Under the pieces are notes generated by a model that saw only the letters and a list, made by a program, of their open reading frames with translations, did no database searches and had not been told where the DNA came from. Shown piece by piece: positions 45,097 through 56,748 of a DNA stretch of 64,000 nucleotides (position 1 is its first letter; each line of letters starts with the position of its first letter). This DNA comes from Portulaca oleracea (Eukaryota > Streptophyta > Magnoliopsida > Caryophyllales > Portulacaceae): positions 14,898,537 to 14,962,536 of the forward strand of contig CM055884.1 in NCBI GenBank assembly GCA_029582165.1, read 5' to 3'. The position numbers and the translations under genes are program-made.

Positions 45097-45424
45097 CTAA
45101 ATGAGAGAGAAAGAAATGGGTGAAAAACGAACTGTGTCTCTAGTAGAGATAGGAGCGAACAAGAGGAATTTGGACCGCGAAGAGTAACGTACATGCACCG
45201 GGAAATTAGATTTTCTTAAGGTTGGACCTAAACAAATAGTTTACAAAGGGAAGGGGGAATCATTTTTACTGAAAAAGACACTGTTGATTTTTCAGCTACC
45301 AAACAGTTGAAAATGAGAAAATTATTTTCCCCACCAAACACACCCTGAATTGAAAAATCACATACGTTGTATATAATACAAGACAACTACTCAAGCACAA
45401 GTTTAGATACGATCATAGGAATAC
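44301..45424. other. AT-rich spacer with GT/GA microsatellite
   Basis: No gene seen. A compound (GT)n(GA)n microsatellite lies at about 45009-45093. ACCAAACACACCCTG near 45335 looks like a MITE end without a clear partner. Confidence 0.55.
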
Positions 45425-46180
45425 TGTAACGGGGAAAAAGAATCAAGGCTTTAGGTAAACATAAGAAATCTGAGTCGTGGAACAACTACTGCCTTGAAAG
45501 CGATTACGGCCCGACCTTGGTGCCAATCATAACTATTGGTCGCTCCCCAAGGTTAACTCAAATTACCCTTGGACATGTGCACTCATGGCCAAGGATTTGG
45601 AGCATGCAAAACTAATTACCCAGAAAGAGAGGAAGAAAAGAGGAGAGGAGAGTTGTGTGTGTTTTGGTGAGTAAAACAGTCCACCAAAGGTTTCAATTTA
45701 TAGGAGAAACAGAGGGGACCAACTCATTTAACATATGTAGAAATCAAGCTCCTTTAATGAGAAGGCATAAGACCAGGGATGAATGGAGGAAAAAACTAAA
45801 GGGAATCAAAATTATTGGCTGAACATATTCCTCAATTAAGGATAATAAAATAAGTCAAAACGACTAGTTGCAACACTTTAAAGACGCAAATAAAACAAAT
45901 CATATTCAAAATAACCTGACTCACGACTCACGACCCGCGGCACGCGCCGAGCCCGGCTGGTCGGATGGACAACAACGACGGCACGCGTGCGCATGTGGAG
46001 GCCCAAACCTCACCCATCCTTCATAAAACCCACTTTCAAGTCAATACAACAAAAGGAGGGAAAATGTGATATATAAACTCACTCTTAACTTCACTTTTCC
46101 TCCTATGTGGGACAAAAGAAAGATAGAAAACAAGAGAAACACCACCATGTAGCGATTAACACCCATCTTCACATCCAACA
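45425..46180 (-). repeat. 3' LTR of the minus-strand copia element
   Basis: On the minus strand it starts TGTTGGATGTG (46180) right after the purine run TTAGTGGAGAT, and ends CCCCGTTACA (45425). It is 756 bp and contains a GC-rich patch (45925-46010). Confidence 0.75.
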
Positions 46181-46696
46181 ATCTCCACTAATGTCTTGTA
46201 AGATAGCTAGGAAAAAGAAAGAAAACTGGGCAAAAATAGATTAGATACTTAGGCGTCAATATCTTTCGATTTGAATTGATACATTAGTGATGTGAGGGAA
46301 CAATCAATAATCTTACAAGTTGACTCGGCCTTGACCTTGGAAGACTTTGATCGAGACCCCCATCCCCCCTCCCCAATACATATCAACCTACAGAAAAGTA
46401 TATCCCCGATAAAGTACTTGTGCCTTTATGGCCATGTGCGCAAACCTTGGGACTCATAATTGCTATGCGCAGATAGCCTAATTCTCTCATAAAATCCAGC
46501 CAAACCTTCACACTTACATAGGTAATTCCATCAAGTCTATCTCAACATATACTACCATAAATGTAAATATGGAATTATTAAGAGCAAATTAGGTCATCCT
46601 CACATTTAATAGTCGGTGAATCCATTAGTGCATCTTATAAACACTACCCACAATGGGCGTGGATTCATTAAGAGAATAATCTCAACCTAAAAAACA

Positions 46697-48200
46697 CTAC
46701 TTAGCACCATAGGGATAAGAATGTAGTGCACCTAAAAGATTAATATAGTTTCGTTTGACCAAATGATTGGTATCCGCCATACCTCTTAAAGCCACAGGAT
46801 TAAGCCATATCCTCCTCAATGCCTCGAGAACAACTCGTTTATTCAATCCCTTAGTAAAAGCATCCGCGAAATTATTCTTGGATCTCGCATACTGCAAGGA
46901 TATGACACCATGTTTTAGCAATTGTCTCATTGCACTGTGTCTGACAAGGATATGTCTCCTCTTTCAGTTGTAGACACTGTTATGAGCCACTCCAACTACT
47001 GCCTGTGAGTCACAATGTATAAAGATAGGTGTCTCTTGCTTCTCCCATTGTGGCATGTTTACTAAGAGACCTCTATGCCACTCTGCTGCTTGACCTGCCA
47101 ACTAAAAAGTAATAAATTCAAATTCCATGGTAGAACAGACTATGCAAGTCTGTTTTGCATACTTCCATGAAATAACCCCTCCACCTAAGGTAAATACATA
47201 ACCACTAGTAGATTAACTTCATCATTATCAGAAATCCAGTTTGCATCACGATATTCTTCTAAAACAGTAGGAAACTTATTAAACTGCAAACACCAATCAA
47301 TTTTACCTCTAAGATACTTAAGCAAACAATGAAGTGCATTTCAATGTTCTTCACTAGGATTATGTGTATAACAACTCAATCTACTCATAGCATAAGCAAT
47401 ATCCGGACGAGTATAGTTCATCAAAAACATTACACTTCCTATGATTTTAGCATACTCAAATTGAGACACACTAGGATCGTTGTTCTTCTTTAAAGATATG
47501 TTGGGATTGTAGGGAGTTCTAACAGGTGTCACATCAAACAGGTTATATTTCTTTAACACTTTCTCAATATAGTGTGACTAACATAAAGCATAACCAGAGT
47601 TGGTTTTTCGAATTTTAATCCCTAAGATCATATCAGCTTCACGCATATCTTTCATTTCAAACAAAGAAGATAACAATTTTTTAGTCTCGTTGACTACAAG
47701 AAAATTTGTACCAAAAAAGATCAGAATGTCATCAACATATAAGCATATAAGCACACAATCTGATCCAATCATCTTTAAATAAACACAAGAATCAGACAAA
47801 TGTGCTATGAATCCATTTTTCACAAGGGAACTATCAAACTTCTCAAACCATTATTTAGGAGCTTGATTTAGGCCATAAAGAGATTTTCTCAATTTGCACA
47901 CTTTATCCTCCTGATCTAGTACCTCACAACCCTCATGTTGGGTCATAAAAATTTCTTCCTCTAAGTCACCATTAAGAAATGTTCTCTTTACATCCATTTG
48001 ATTCACAACAAGATAAAAAATAGCAGCTAAAGCAATCAAAGTTCTAATGGTGCTTATTTTTGTAATAGGAGAATAAGTGTAAAAGTAATATATCCCTTTC
48101 TTTTAATTTGTTCAAAACCCCTAATAACAAGTCTAGGTTTTTGTTTATCAATTGAACCATCAAACCTCAACTTCATTTTTAAAATCCATTTACTACTAAT
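46697..48200 (-). pseudogene. pol: copia RT and RNase H (fragmented)
   Basis: RT pieces: NQMDVKRTFLNGDLEEEIFM and KSLYGLNQAPK (47851-48039), LICLYVDDILIFFG with the catalytic YVDD intact and MILGIKI (47578-47823), YTRPDIAYAMSRLSCYTHNP (47341-47559). RNase H is reduced to HGVISLQYARSKNNFADAFTKGL (46697-46930) plus degraded sequence to its right (47000-47330). Stops and frameshifts separate all pieces. Confidence 0.88.
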
Positions 48201-48332
48201 AGGTTTACAACCTTAGGCTGATCAGTTAATTCCAAAGCTTTATTAGACTCTAGGGAATCTATTTCACTTTTAATGGTTTCTTTCCAAAAAGTTGCATCAG
48301 TAAACCTAATACCTCATCATAAGTTTTTGAAT

Positions 48333-49580
48333 CTACCTCAATAACATAAACACAAACTCGTCAGTCAAAGCATCCACATCATAATGATTAAAAACTTCCA
48401 CTAGGAAAGTAGTAACAAAGTCAGGTCCAAAACCAGTTGCAGTTCTTTGCCTCTTACTTTTTCTAGGTTCAATTTCCACATTTCTAGTTTTAGAACTAGA
48501 AGCAGGCAAGCTAACATTCTCAGGCATAACATCAGGCACAACATCAGTTACCACATTAGGCACATTCTTTTTCAATGGAAATACATGCTCAAAAACTTAG
48601 CATCTCTGTAATCACTTAAAGACATGAATCGATAAGCAGCACTGTTTTGAGCATAACCAATGAACACAACATCAAAAGTCTTAGGGCTTATATTGGTACG
48701 TTTATGACTAGGAAAAACAACTTTTGCTAAACATCCCCACACTTTCAAATAATTCAAGTTTGGGGCATACCCTTTCCAAATTTCATATGGAGTCGGGTCA
48801 ATCCTTTTATGGGAACTCTATTGAGAATAAAACATGCAGTTAAAACAACTTCCCCCCACATCTTATCAGGTAACCCAGAACTCATAAGCATAACATTCAT
48901 CATCTCTTTAAGGGTACGGTTCTTACGTTCAGCTATACCATTTTGTTGTGGTGTGTAAGGGGTAGTAGTCTCATGAATAATACAATTTTTCTCACAAAAA
49001 AGGCAAAGAATTCGAATCATATTCACAACCCTTATCAGACCTAAGTCTCTTGATTTTTCGATCTAGTTGGTTTTTGACTTGTACTTTGTATTTTAAGAAC
49101 ATATCTTCATCCTCATCTTTAGACTTAAGAAGGTAGACTTTAGTATATCTATAGTAGTCATCTATAAATGTCATATACCATTTCTTTCCTCCTTTGCTCA
49201 TTGTGTTCTTAAAGTCAGCTAAGGCTGAATGAACAAGTTCAAGCAACTGTGTTGATCTTGTAGTTACTGATTTAAAAGGTTTCTTGGAAAATTTCGCCTC
49301 AACACAAAAATCACATTAAGAACAATTTTCTATGCTCACATTTGGAATTATTTCATGTTCTTTATTCTAGTTAGTGAAGCATAATTCACATGTCAAAGTC
49401 TACCATGCCAAAGATCAACAAACTCAACAATATAAGCAGAAGTAAACACATTTCCATTAGCATTAGAAGCAACATTCAGAACATATAAGGCATCACTATG
49501 ATACCCCTTCCTAATAAATACCCCATTACGAATAATAATAATTTTGTCAGCATTTTGGTTCACCTCAAAACTAGCAACAT
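48333..49580 (-). pseudogene. pol: copia integrase and flanking regions (fragmented)
   Basis: The right end reads VNQNADKIIIIRNGVFIRKG and LYVLNVAS, the region before integrase. Next come LVHSALADFKNT (normally with Asp at the catalytic position) and LRSDKGCEYDS, then TTPYTPQQNGIAERKNRTL and GEVVLTACFILNRVP (48754-49026), NYLKVWGCLAKV (48572-48757) and the integrase-RT linker with PRKSKRQRTATGFG (48333-48575). The second Asp (RSDKG) and the Glu (AERKN) are present; the first Asp, expected in HSDL, reads Ala here. Confidence 0.88.
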
Positions 49581-49584
49581 CAAG

Positions 49585-50315
49585 GAGGCTTGGAGGGGAT
49601 GGGCATGGAGGGAATGAAATAGCTTGAAAAGATCGTCATAATCATCCAATGATAAATAGCTTGAACACAATAGGATTGGATATGGCCCTTGGGTAAAGGA
49701 AGAATTCCACCACCAATGGCCTAACATTTCACCATGATTAGCTAAAGGTAATCCACCACTAATCAATAAAGAAATGACTTGTAACACCACTAATAATCAA
49801 TTGGATAAAGTAAACAAGGGTTGAGGAGGAATTAGGGGCAGTCCCAATTTCATTAGCATAATACTCCAAGTCTGCCTTCAAAATAGTGAAAAAAAGAGCA
49901 TTTATACAAGGGGAAATTAAGCCTTAAACATAGTCGTTGAAGGCAGAAAATACGCACAAAACAGGCCTGTTGCGGACGCGACGGAGCAAAGACAGCAGGG
50001 CGATTTCGAAGGTGTGCGACGTAGCGGGCGCTACACCTGGTGTCGCGGTCGCGCCACTTCTGGCATCACGGGCAGGATGATGTGATGTCGCGGGTGTCAC
50101 GTCATTCTGTCCATCCTCCCAAATTTACCCAAGGGTATGTCGCGGGCACTACCATGGGCGTAGCGGGCACGACAGCCTGAAGTCCCCTTCTCCTCGTTTT
50201 GTTATCACACATTGCGGCCGCTACGGACGTCGTAGCGAGCGCAACAGCCTGCTGCTCATGATTTCCTAGTTTAACTCCTCCCACCACGCATGTTATTAAC
50301 CCGGGGCCACACCCA
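49585..50315 (-). repeat. 3' LTR-like region of the gypsy element
   Basis: Starts on the minus strand at about TGTGGCCCCGGG (50315) after a purine-rich AACAGGGCTTGGG. A cluster of GTCGCGGGC/GTAGCGGGC motifs occupies 49965-50240 (TGTCGCGGTCGCGCC, GGGCGTAGCGGGCACGACAG). The left edge against the copia element is approximate; the other LTR is absent for comparison. Confidence 0.5.
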
Positions 50316-50400
50316 AGCCCTGTTACCACCTAGTTCATCTTCTCGGGATGGCCCGTTCCGGTCCCGAGGCCTCCGGGGTCGGTGGAACGACCGAGCCTCG

Positions 50401-50790
50401 TTAGAAGGCCTCGGAGCCCATCCATTGGATGGCCGAGACTAACCTTGCATTCCCGGGTTTCACCGTGAATTGTACCTCAAGGTTCGAAGTGGTAGAGGCG
50501 GCTCGCTTGGCGAAAGTGACAAGAGATGAAAACGGAACCCGAGACTCTTCATCCTCCCCTTCTTTAAGAGGATTTGCCCTCAAATCCGCATCGGATTCAT
50601 CATCCTCAATATACGGTGATAGATCGCCAATGTTGAAGGTGGAGGAGACTCCCATGTCTCCTAGGAGATCGAGCTTATAAGTATTTTCATTCACCCTCTC
50701 CAAGATCTTGAATGACCCCTCGCTCCGTGGCATAAGTTTACTTTTCCTCCGGGAAGGGAATCGTTCCTCCCTCAAATAGAGCCATACCAA
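50401..50790 (-). pseudogene. pol: gypsy integrase C-terminal (GPY/F-type) domain and tail
   Basis: The frame has KLMPRSEGSFKILERVNENT and LDLLGDMGVSSTFNIGDLSPY, the GPY/F-like module that ends gypsy integrases, then an acidic LRANPLKEGEDEES stretch and a tail LEVQFTVKPGNARLV...IQWMGSEAF. No chromodomain pattern follows. The frame differs from that of the integrase core. Confidence 0.82.
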
Positions 50791-51761
50791 ATCCTCGGGT
50801 TTGAATGGACGATTCTTGTTGGCTCAGGATTGTAAAGCTCATTAGTTCGCTCGATCTTATCACGAATTTGTCGATGAAGCTTTTGGATCTCGATGGCCTT
50901 CTCACTAGCCTCAAAACTTGCTCTCGACTCCCACGGAAGAGGAGTGAGCTCGATGGGAGTGATAGGATTGACCCCGTAGCAAGTTTCGAAGGGTGAGTGT
51001 CCCGTAGTAAAGGAAGGAGCCTGATTGTAGGCATGACAAAGCTTGGCATACCAATCCCGTAAGCTCTTACTCACAAGACCCCGAAGCAAGGTAGTGACGG
51101 TCTTGTTGGTCACTTTAGTTTGACCATAAGTTTGAGGGTGATGCGATGTGCTAAAAAGGAGCTTGGTTCCAAGGAGCTTCCGTAGGGACCGCCAAAAATG
51201 ACTCACAAACTTCGTATCACGATCCGAGACAATGGTCCTTGGAACACCGTACAACCTTATTATCTCCCGAAAGAAGAGATTAGCGATGTGGGTGTTGTTG
51301 CCAGTTTTCTCACAAGCAACGAAGTGCGCCATCTTGGAGAAACCGTCCACAAGGACGAGTATTGCATCCTTGCCCTGCATGGTTCGGAGAGGAGCCACGA
51401 TAAAGTCCATACTCAAGTCTTCCCATGGGGCATTCGGGACGGGGAGAGGCGTATAAAGCCCTTCGTGGAACTGACTTTTGGCATTATGGCACGGAATACA
51501 CTAGGATATTACATCTTTCACATAACCTCCCATTCTTGGCCAATAAAAATGCTCCTTCAGCGTTTCGAGGGTCTTGTTGATGCCGAAATGACCGGCAAGA
51601 CCACCTCCATGAACCTCTCTCACAAGTAATTTTCTCAAAGGGCACTTGGGCACACACAATTTGTTCCCCTTGAAAAGGAACCCATCTTGTAGCACATAGG
51701 AGCCATAACCATCATCAAGGTGAAGTTTGAAGTCCTCATCCTCCTTGTAGAACTCCCGCAT
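50772..51761 (-). pseudogene. pol: gypsy integrase (zinc and core domains)
   Basis: Right part (51501-51761): the linker and the start of the HHCC zinc region (REVHGGGLAGHFGINKTLE, HFYWPRM); the two Cys lie past the stop near 51501. Left part (50772-51416): the core with MSMDFIVAPLRT, VLVDGFSKMAHF, RLYGVPRTIVSDRDTKFVS and SHHPQTYGQTKVTNKTV, which hold the DD of the catalytic triad; the usual Glu after the YGQT block reads Lys-Val-Thr. The fault would abolish joining. Both parts share a frame. Confidence 0.88.
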
Positions 51762-51764
51762 GTG

Positions 51765-52268
51765 TTAGAACCCAAGAACCCGTGCTTCAACCACCGAAAG
51801 AAGAGAATGCCTCCTAGAAAGAGCATCGTCCACCATGTTGAAGTTCCCCTTCTTATGTTTTGCCACAAAGTTGAAGCTTTGGAGGAACTCTACCCACTTG
51901 GCATAGCGAGTGTTATGTTTGTGTTGCCCATTCAAAAACTTAAGAGCCTCATGATTGGAGTAAAGGACAAACTGGTTGGGCCTCAAGTAATGGGACCAAT
52001 GATCGAGGGCACACACAAGGGCGTAAAACTCCTTGTCATAGGTACTCTAGTTCTTCCTCGATCCGCTAAGCTTGTCCCTAAAATAGCCGATGTGACGTTG
52101 GTTTTGCATCAAGACGGCCCAAATGCCCACTCCACTCACGTCGCAATCAACCTCAAAAACCTGCGTGAAGTCCGGGAGGGAAAGTACCGGAGCCTCACAC
52201 AGTTTGGCCTTAAGCCTCTCGACGGTAACTTGCGCCGCCTTGGTCCACTCAAAGGTTCCCTTCTTCAT
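51765..52268 (-). pseudogene. pol: gypsy RNase H
   Basis: Two frames, 52047-52268 and 51765-52016, are in the same phase with a stop between. The first has [16 protein letters not shown] and [18 protein letters not shown]; the second has LVCALDHWSHYL-type sequence, VLYSNHEALKFLNGQHK and FNMVDDALSRR. The catalytic Asp positions are mostly present (DCDVSG, NMVDDALSR), while the conserved YSDHEAL Asp is Asn. Confidence 0.85.
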
Positions 52269-52477
52269 ATATTCAGTGATGGGAGTGGTAAGGGTGCTAA
52301 AACCTCGAATGAACCGACGATAAAAGGAGGTTAGGCCGTGGAAACTTTCACCTCCGTAAGGGTGGAGGTAATAGGCAAAGATCGAATCGCTTCCACCTTT
52401 GAGGGATCCATCGAGACACCTCGATCGGACACAATATACCGAAGAAAAGTAACATGGGGTGTGAAGAACTCAAACTG

Positions 52478-53173
52478 CTAGAGCTTCCCAAATAACTTCT
52501 GTTGCCGTAAAACCCTGAAGACGGACTCCAAATGTGAAAGGTGCTCGGTTTCACTCTTGAAATATATGAGGATGTCATCGAAATATACCACCACGAACTT
52601 GCTGATGATGGGCCTCAAAACCTCGTTCATAAGCCGCATGAAGGTACTAGGGGCGTTGGAGAGGCCAAAGGGCATAATGAGCCACTCATAGAACCCCCTT
52701 TTGGTTTTGAAAGCCGTCTTCCACTCATCACCTTCCCGCATACGAATCTGATGATACCAACTCCGGAGGTCGATCTTGGAAAATATACACGATCCATGCA
52801 ACTCGTCGACCATATCACCAAGCCTCGGTATGGGATACCGATACATGATAGTAATGTTGTTGATAGCTCGACTGTCGATGCACATCCGATAACTTCCATC
52901 CTTCTTGGGAACCAAGAGGGCCGGGATGGAACAAGGACTCATACTCTTCCACACATGACCCCTGGAAATGAGCTCGTCCACTTGCCATTGAAGTTCTTTG
53001 GTCTCCTGGGGGTTACAATGATTGGTCGCTTTGTTGGGGAGAGGAGCTCCAACAACAAGATCGATTTGGTGCTCGATGCCTCTCGTAGGTGGAAAACCCA
53101 GTGGTAGATCTTCGAGAAAAACATCGCCGAACTTGGCAATGAGGGGAGCTACAAGAGGGCGCACGGGTTTCAC
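52478..53173 (-). pseudogene. pol: gypsy reverse transcriptase
   Basis: 231 residues open, with LPLGFPPTRGIEHQIDLVVG, IPALLVPKKDGSYRMCIDSR, SKIDLRSWYHQIRM, LIMPFGLSNAPSTFM and the catalytic box VVYFDDILIYFKS, intact at the Asp pair. WYHQ in place of GYHQ is an unusual change in a conserved place. The thumb continues to the left with a stop and a frame change before RNase H. In frame with the protease to the right. Confidence 0.92.
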
Positions 53174-53227
53174 TTCCTCACTTTTGTTTGCCTTTAAGAG
53201 GAGTAAGGTAAAGACGACCTTTCCCTT

Positions 53228-53842
53228 TCATAGGGCTTGTTCAACCCGTGTTTCACTCATGTGTTTAGGCTTCTCACTTCCCACCCCGGGTTTTGGAGGA
53301 ATAATTGCATATGGAGCTAGTGGTAATAGCTTAACCCTGTTGCCCCTATGGGTGAAAGTATAGATGTTTTTCAACCCATTATGTACGGTATGCTTGTCGA
53401 ATTGCCAATGACGCCCCAAAAATATATGACAAGCACTCATAGGAACGATATCACAAACAATAGAATCATCATAGTTAGCACCAAAAGATAAATTCCCTAA
53501 GACTTGTTTGGTTACCATGATTCCATCTTGGTCGTTGAGCCACTTGAGTGAATAAGGCCGAGGGTGAGGTAATAATGGTAATCCAAGCTTTTCGACCATA
53601 TAAGTAGATGCGACGTTAGTACAACTCCATCCGTCAATAATAAGATTGCCAACTTTACCTCCGACGAAACACCGTGACTGAAAAATCGCCTCCCGTTGGG
53701 CATTGTCAAGAGTGGTTTCATGAGTATGCAAAACCGTCCTCAAAACAAGTGCTCCACCATGTATGGGCGGTACGGGAGCGGCGTTCTCCTCTTCACTCAC
53801 AACCTCCTCCTCAACTTCCACTTCGGGTTCATCTTTAGCCAT
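53228..53842 (-). pseudogene. pr: gypsy protease with N-terminal acidic region
   Basis: Starts MAKDEPEVEVEEEVVSEEE, an acidic stretch, then VLRTVLHTHETTLDNAQREA and the active-site region LIIDGWSCTNVAST, then YMVEKLGLPLL and HIFLGRHWQFDKHTVHNG. The catalytic triplet is Asp-Gly-Trp where Asp-Ser-Gly is expected, so the enzyme is probably dead. The related fragment at 15445-15864 keeps Asp-Ser-Gly. An aligned RT frame follows directly. Confidence 0.85.
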
Positions 53843-54927
53843 TTGAAACTCAACATCGATCTCCTAGACCTCTTGAAGGGTCAAGGTATGACGGTTCGAG
53901 CAATCTGCCTGAATATGGCCATACCTTTGACATTTGAAATACTTCTTGCCTTTCATCCGGCGAGGTAGATCCGTTGGAGAAGCCATAGCGATTCCCTTTC
54001 CCTTATTAGTTCTAGGTGTCGAAGTGAACTTAGGAGCCTCAATAGGTTTCGGGGTGCCCGAATAAGGAGTAGACCGTCCAGAAGGTTGGAAGAAGGACCT
54101 CGTTAGAGGCTTGGATGTGGCCTATCCTTCTTTCGCCTCTCGACCTTGAGAGCTAGACTACATAACTCATTCTTAGAGTGATAGGGTTGAATTTCGATCT
54201 TCTTGACGATGGCGGGGTCCAACCCATTCAAGAACCTCATCATGGTTTGCTCTTCAGGTTCTTGAAGATCACTCTTAATGAGGAGTTGCTCAAACTCTTG
54301 GATGTAATCTCTCACACTTCGCTTGCCTTGGGTGAGGGAATATAACTTCCGCATGACGTTTTGCTTGTAAGTGTTAGGCAAGAACCGACGATTCATCAAC
54401 TGCTTTAACCGTACCCATGAAGTGATCTTTGCCCGACCTTCCTTAGTCCTTTGCGCTTTAGCATTATCAAACCAAAGTGAGGTGGCTTTGGTGAATTTCA
54501 GGCTAGCAATCTTAAATGCTTTCTCATCGTTGTACTCCTTGGTCACAAAAATTCTTTCCATGAGTTGCACCCATTCGAGATCATCATCAGGATCATTGGA
54601 ACTATTAAACTCCGGAATATCGATCTTGGTGTCATGGAACTCGTCGCGAGGGTGCCTCTCAACCATGTCCAAGCATTGACGTTGTCAAAGAGAGTCTTTA
54701 TCGTCGTCACTCGACTCAAAGGCGGGAGGAGGACGGATAGGACTTCGGGTATGCCTCTAGCGCTCGTCATGTGGTCGATCTTGAAGGTTGATGGCAATGT
54801 TGTTTCCTTGGGTCACGAGGGCCTCAAGAGTTCGTTCAAGGGAAGAGACTCGTGACTTCATACCCGTGTCATGAGGGTTACGGTGGTGGCTTGGTTCCTC
54901 TCGATTGGAACTAACTTCTTCGTCCAT
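53843..54927 (-). pseudogene. gag: gypsy gag
   Basis: Gag starts with ATG at 54927 (MDEEVSSNREEPSHHR) and is open to a coiled-coil-like block (SRVSSLERTLEALVTQGNN). After stops near 54755-54690 the same frame continues with the gag core DDDLEWVQLMERIFV, FKIASLKFTKATSLWFDNAK and RLKQLMNRRFLPNTY. The zinc knuckle near 53895-53945 reads YFKCQRYGHIQADC: its first Cys is Tyr. In intact copies gag makes the particle and binds RNA. Confidence 0.85.
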
Positions 54928-55323
54928 ATCGAAGGAAGGGTGAAGAACGGATTGTGTTTGGGTAATTTTTGTGGAGTTTAGGGGTTTTCTTGTATAGGGT
55001 AATTAATACTCTTAACCCTTGGTTTTCAATCTAAATTTTTAGGACCTTAAAGTTTGTAGGCTTAATAAAAAAAGGAGCTTACAATTTGTGGGTTAAAAAA
55101 AGGTTTGTGTTCAGTTCTGTTTTTTTTTCTTTCCCATGTTAGAATTTCTCTCTTGATAGGCGCCAAACTTCATGATTAAGGTTAAATCTGATATTGAAGC
55201 TATAATACACATCTCTTATTCATATCAGAACTACTTAGACCCCTTACCCTTCGGAGTAGCCCAAAACGTATTGGTCCAAGGGTCAAATACGGATCAATTA
55301 CAAATGGATTGATAAATAAAATA

Positions 55324-56337
55324 TGTTGACGCCCTTGAGGGGGTTGAATTTCACAATTAAGATCTACACACTAGGTAATGACGTTAGAGCAAACTTCCTT
55401 GGTTTCAAACCAAGGATCAAAACACAGTGTAACTGAAATACCTCATTATATTTATGTCAATCAAAGAACAAGTGACACTTACTAAACAAAACATGAAGTA
55501 ACAGCCCGAAGGTAGTTACTGATAGATTCACTGACAAAGACCGAAGGTCTTTGAGACAGCTACAAATAAGGATCGTCGTAGGAAAAACCCTAGCGGCGAT
55601 TTGGAACATGATGGATTACATTGAAACACATACTCACACAGCCTTAATCCGTCAAGGCTCTGCTACACATCATCTCACCACCACATGTGGACACAACGAA
55701 TGCTCACCAAGGTCCTTGGCTATACTTTCACCAAAGGTTCTTACTGGCTACCTTCACCACCGAACCATTGGCTACACATTCAGAAATCCCACCGGATTTC
55801 TTACTCCGCGATTACTTCTGTGGAATCGCCTATTTGTCTTTTCTTATGACTTCATATTTTTAATGGTAGCTTGGTAGAACCGTTGGAGATGAAGGCCTTC
55901 CTTTCCTTTCTTCTTTGATTCTTCTTTCCTTCTTTTGCCTTCTGATTTGCTTTCCATCTTTTGATATCTTTTGGGATATCTTTTGCAATCTTGCTTTCCT
56001 TTTCTATCTATAAGAATCATGCCCATATATAATATATAATCAGAATATATATATTATGTACACATAATCAGAATAGATAATTAGAATATAATATAAGGAA
56101 ATATCCTTTTTCTTGATCTTGCAATCTTTTCCTTCCTTGGAGTTGTCTTCCATCGAAGATATTGATCCTGCAAGATATATCAACAATATCAGTTTATTTA
56201 TAAAGAGATTTGAAGATAAGATCGTTGATTTTGCAATACAAAATAACTTCCCTTTTTTACGGCTTGTTTTGTCCTTCATTAAAACTCCGTATAAGGTCCT
56301 TCGTGCGGTTACTCAGGTAAAGGACCTTGACCCAACA
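55324..56337 (-). repeat. 3' LTR of the non-autonomous element, copy 2
   Basis: TGTTGACGCC at the left edge and CCCAACA at the right edge, so TG...CA on either strand. It pairs with 56749-57763. Confidence 0.9.
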
Positions 56338-56748
56338 ATCTCCCCCTTTTTGGTGAAAGACAAAAATTTGTAACACCAAATCTTTTTTCCCTTTTTGGAT
56401 TATCACAAGGTCAATAGGGAATCTCCCCCTTGATACAGCATCTAGTATATTTTAGAGGTTGTCTAGAAATCTGCAACGCTTGATAAACTTATCAGTACTA
56501 AGAGAGGGTCCTCCCCCTCAATTCATGCCATAATTAAATTTGATCAATGAATGAGTTACAAATGACATACCTCAAGGTTGGTGCTAGATGAAGGACATAA
56601 GAAATATGATTTAATTTTTTACCTCGTCAATGTCCTTATGGCTGAATGCATCTACGTCTGTGACTTACCTTGTTGTTTTCACTATCCCCCGTGATCTTTT
56701 CCACAGAGCGGTTAGTCTCTTCTTGAGTGGACCTGCTCTGATACCACT
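56338..56748 (-). other. internal domain, copy 2
   Basis: 411 bp between the LTRs, within one base of the length in copy 1. It includes the primer site and the purine run GGGGGAGAT and has no coding frame of note. Confidence 0.85.

Larger units (their letters stand above)
45425..49580 (-). mobile_element. Ty1/copia retrotransposon, 5'-truncated
   Basis: From right to left: part of the GAG-pre-integrase region, integrase, RT, RNase H, polypurine tract and 3' LTR. Gag, protease and the 5' LTR are missing; the coding sequence ends near 49580, where a gypsy LTR begins. Coding is split over many frames. It differs in sequence from the copia element at 18918-24971. Confidence 0.88.
49585..54927 (-). 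mobile_element. Ty3/gypsy retrotransposon, 5' LTR missing
   Basis: From right to left: gag start (54927), gag, knuckle, protease, RT, RNase H, integrase, pol tail, 3' untranslated/LTR-like region. Related remnants lie at 10078-11076 and 14829-15864. Frames change between gag and protease, between RT and RNase H and within the integrase C-terminus. To the right, untranslated leader meets an inverted-repeat element at about 54980 and no 5' LTR is seen. To the left it replaces the 5' half of a copia element. The RT type suggests a chromovirus (CRM/Galadriel-like), but no chromodomain was seen. Confidence 0.85.

Noticed and set aside
50102..50329. 75-codon minus-strand ORF, Val/Ala/Thr-rich
   Set aside because: It lies in the CG-motif cluster of the gypsy LTR-like region. 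The open frame is a result of its GC content.
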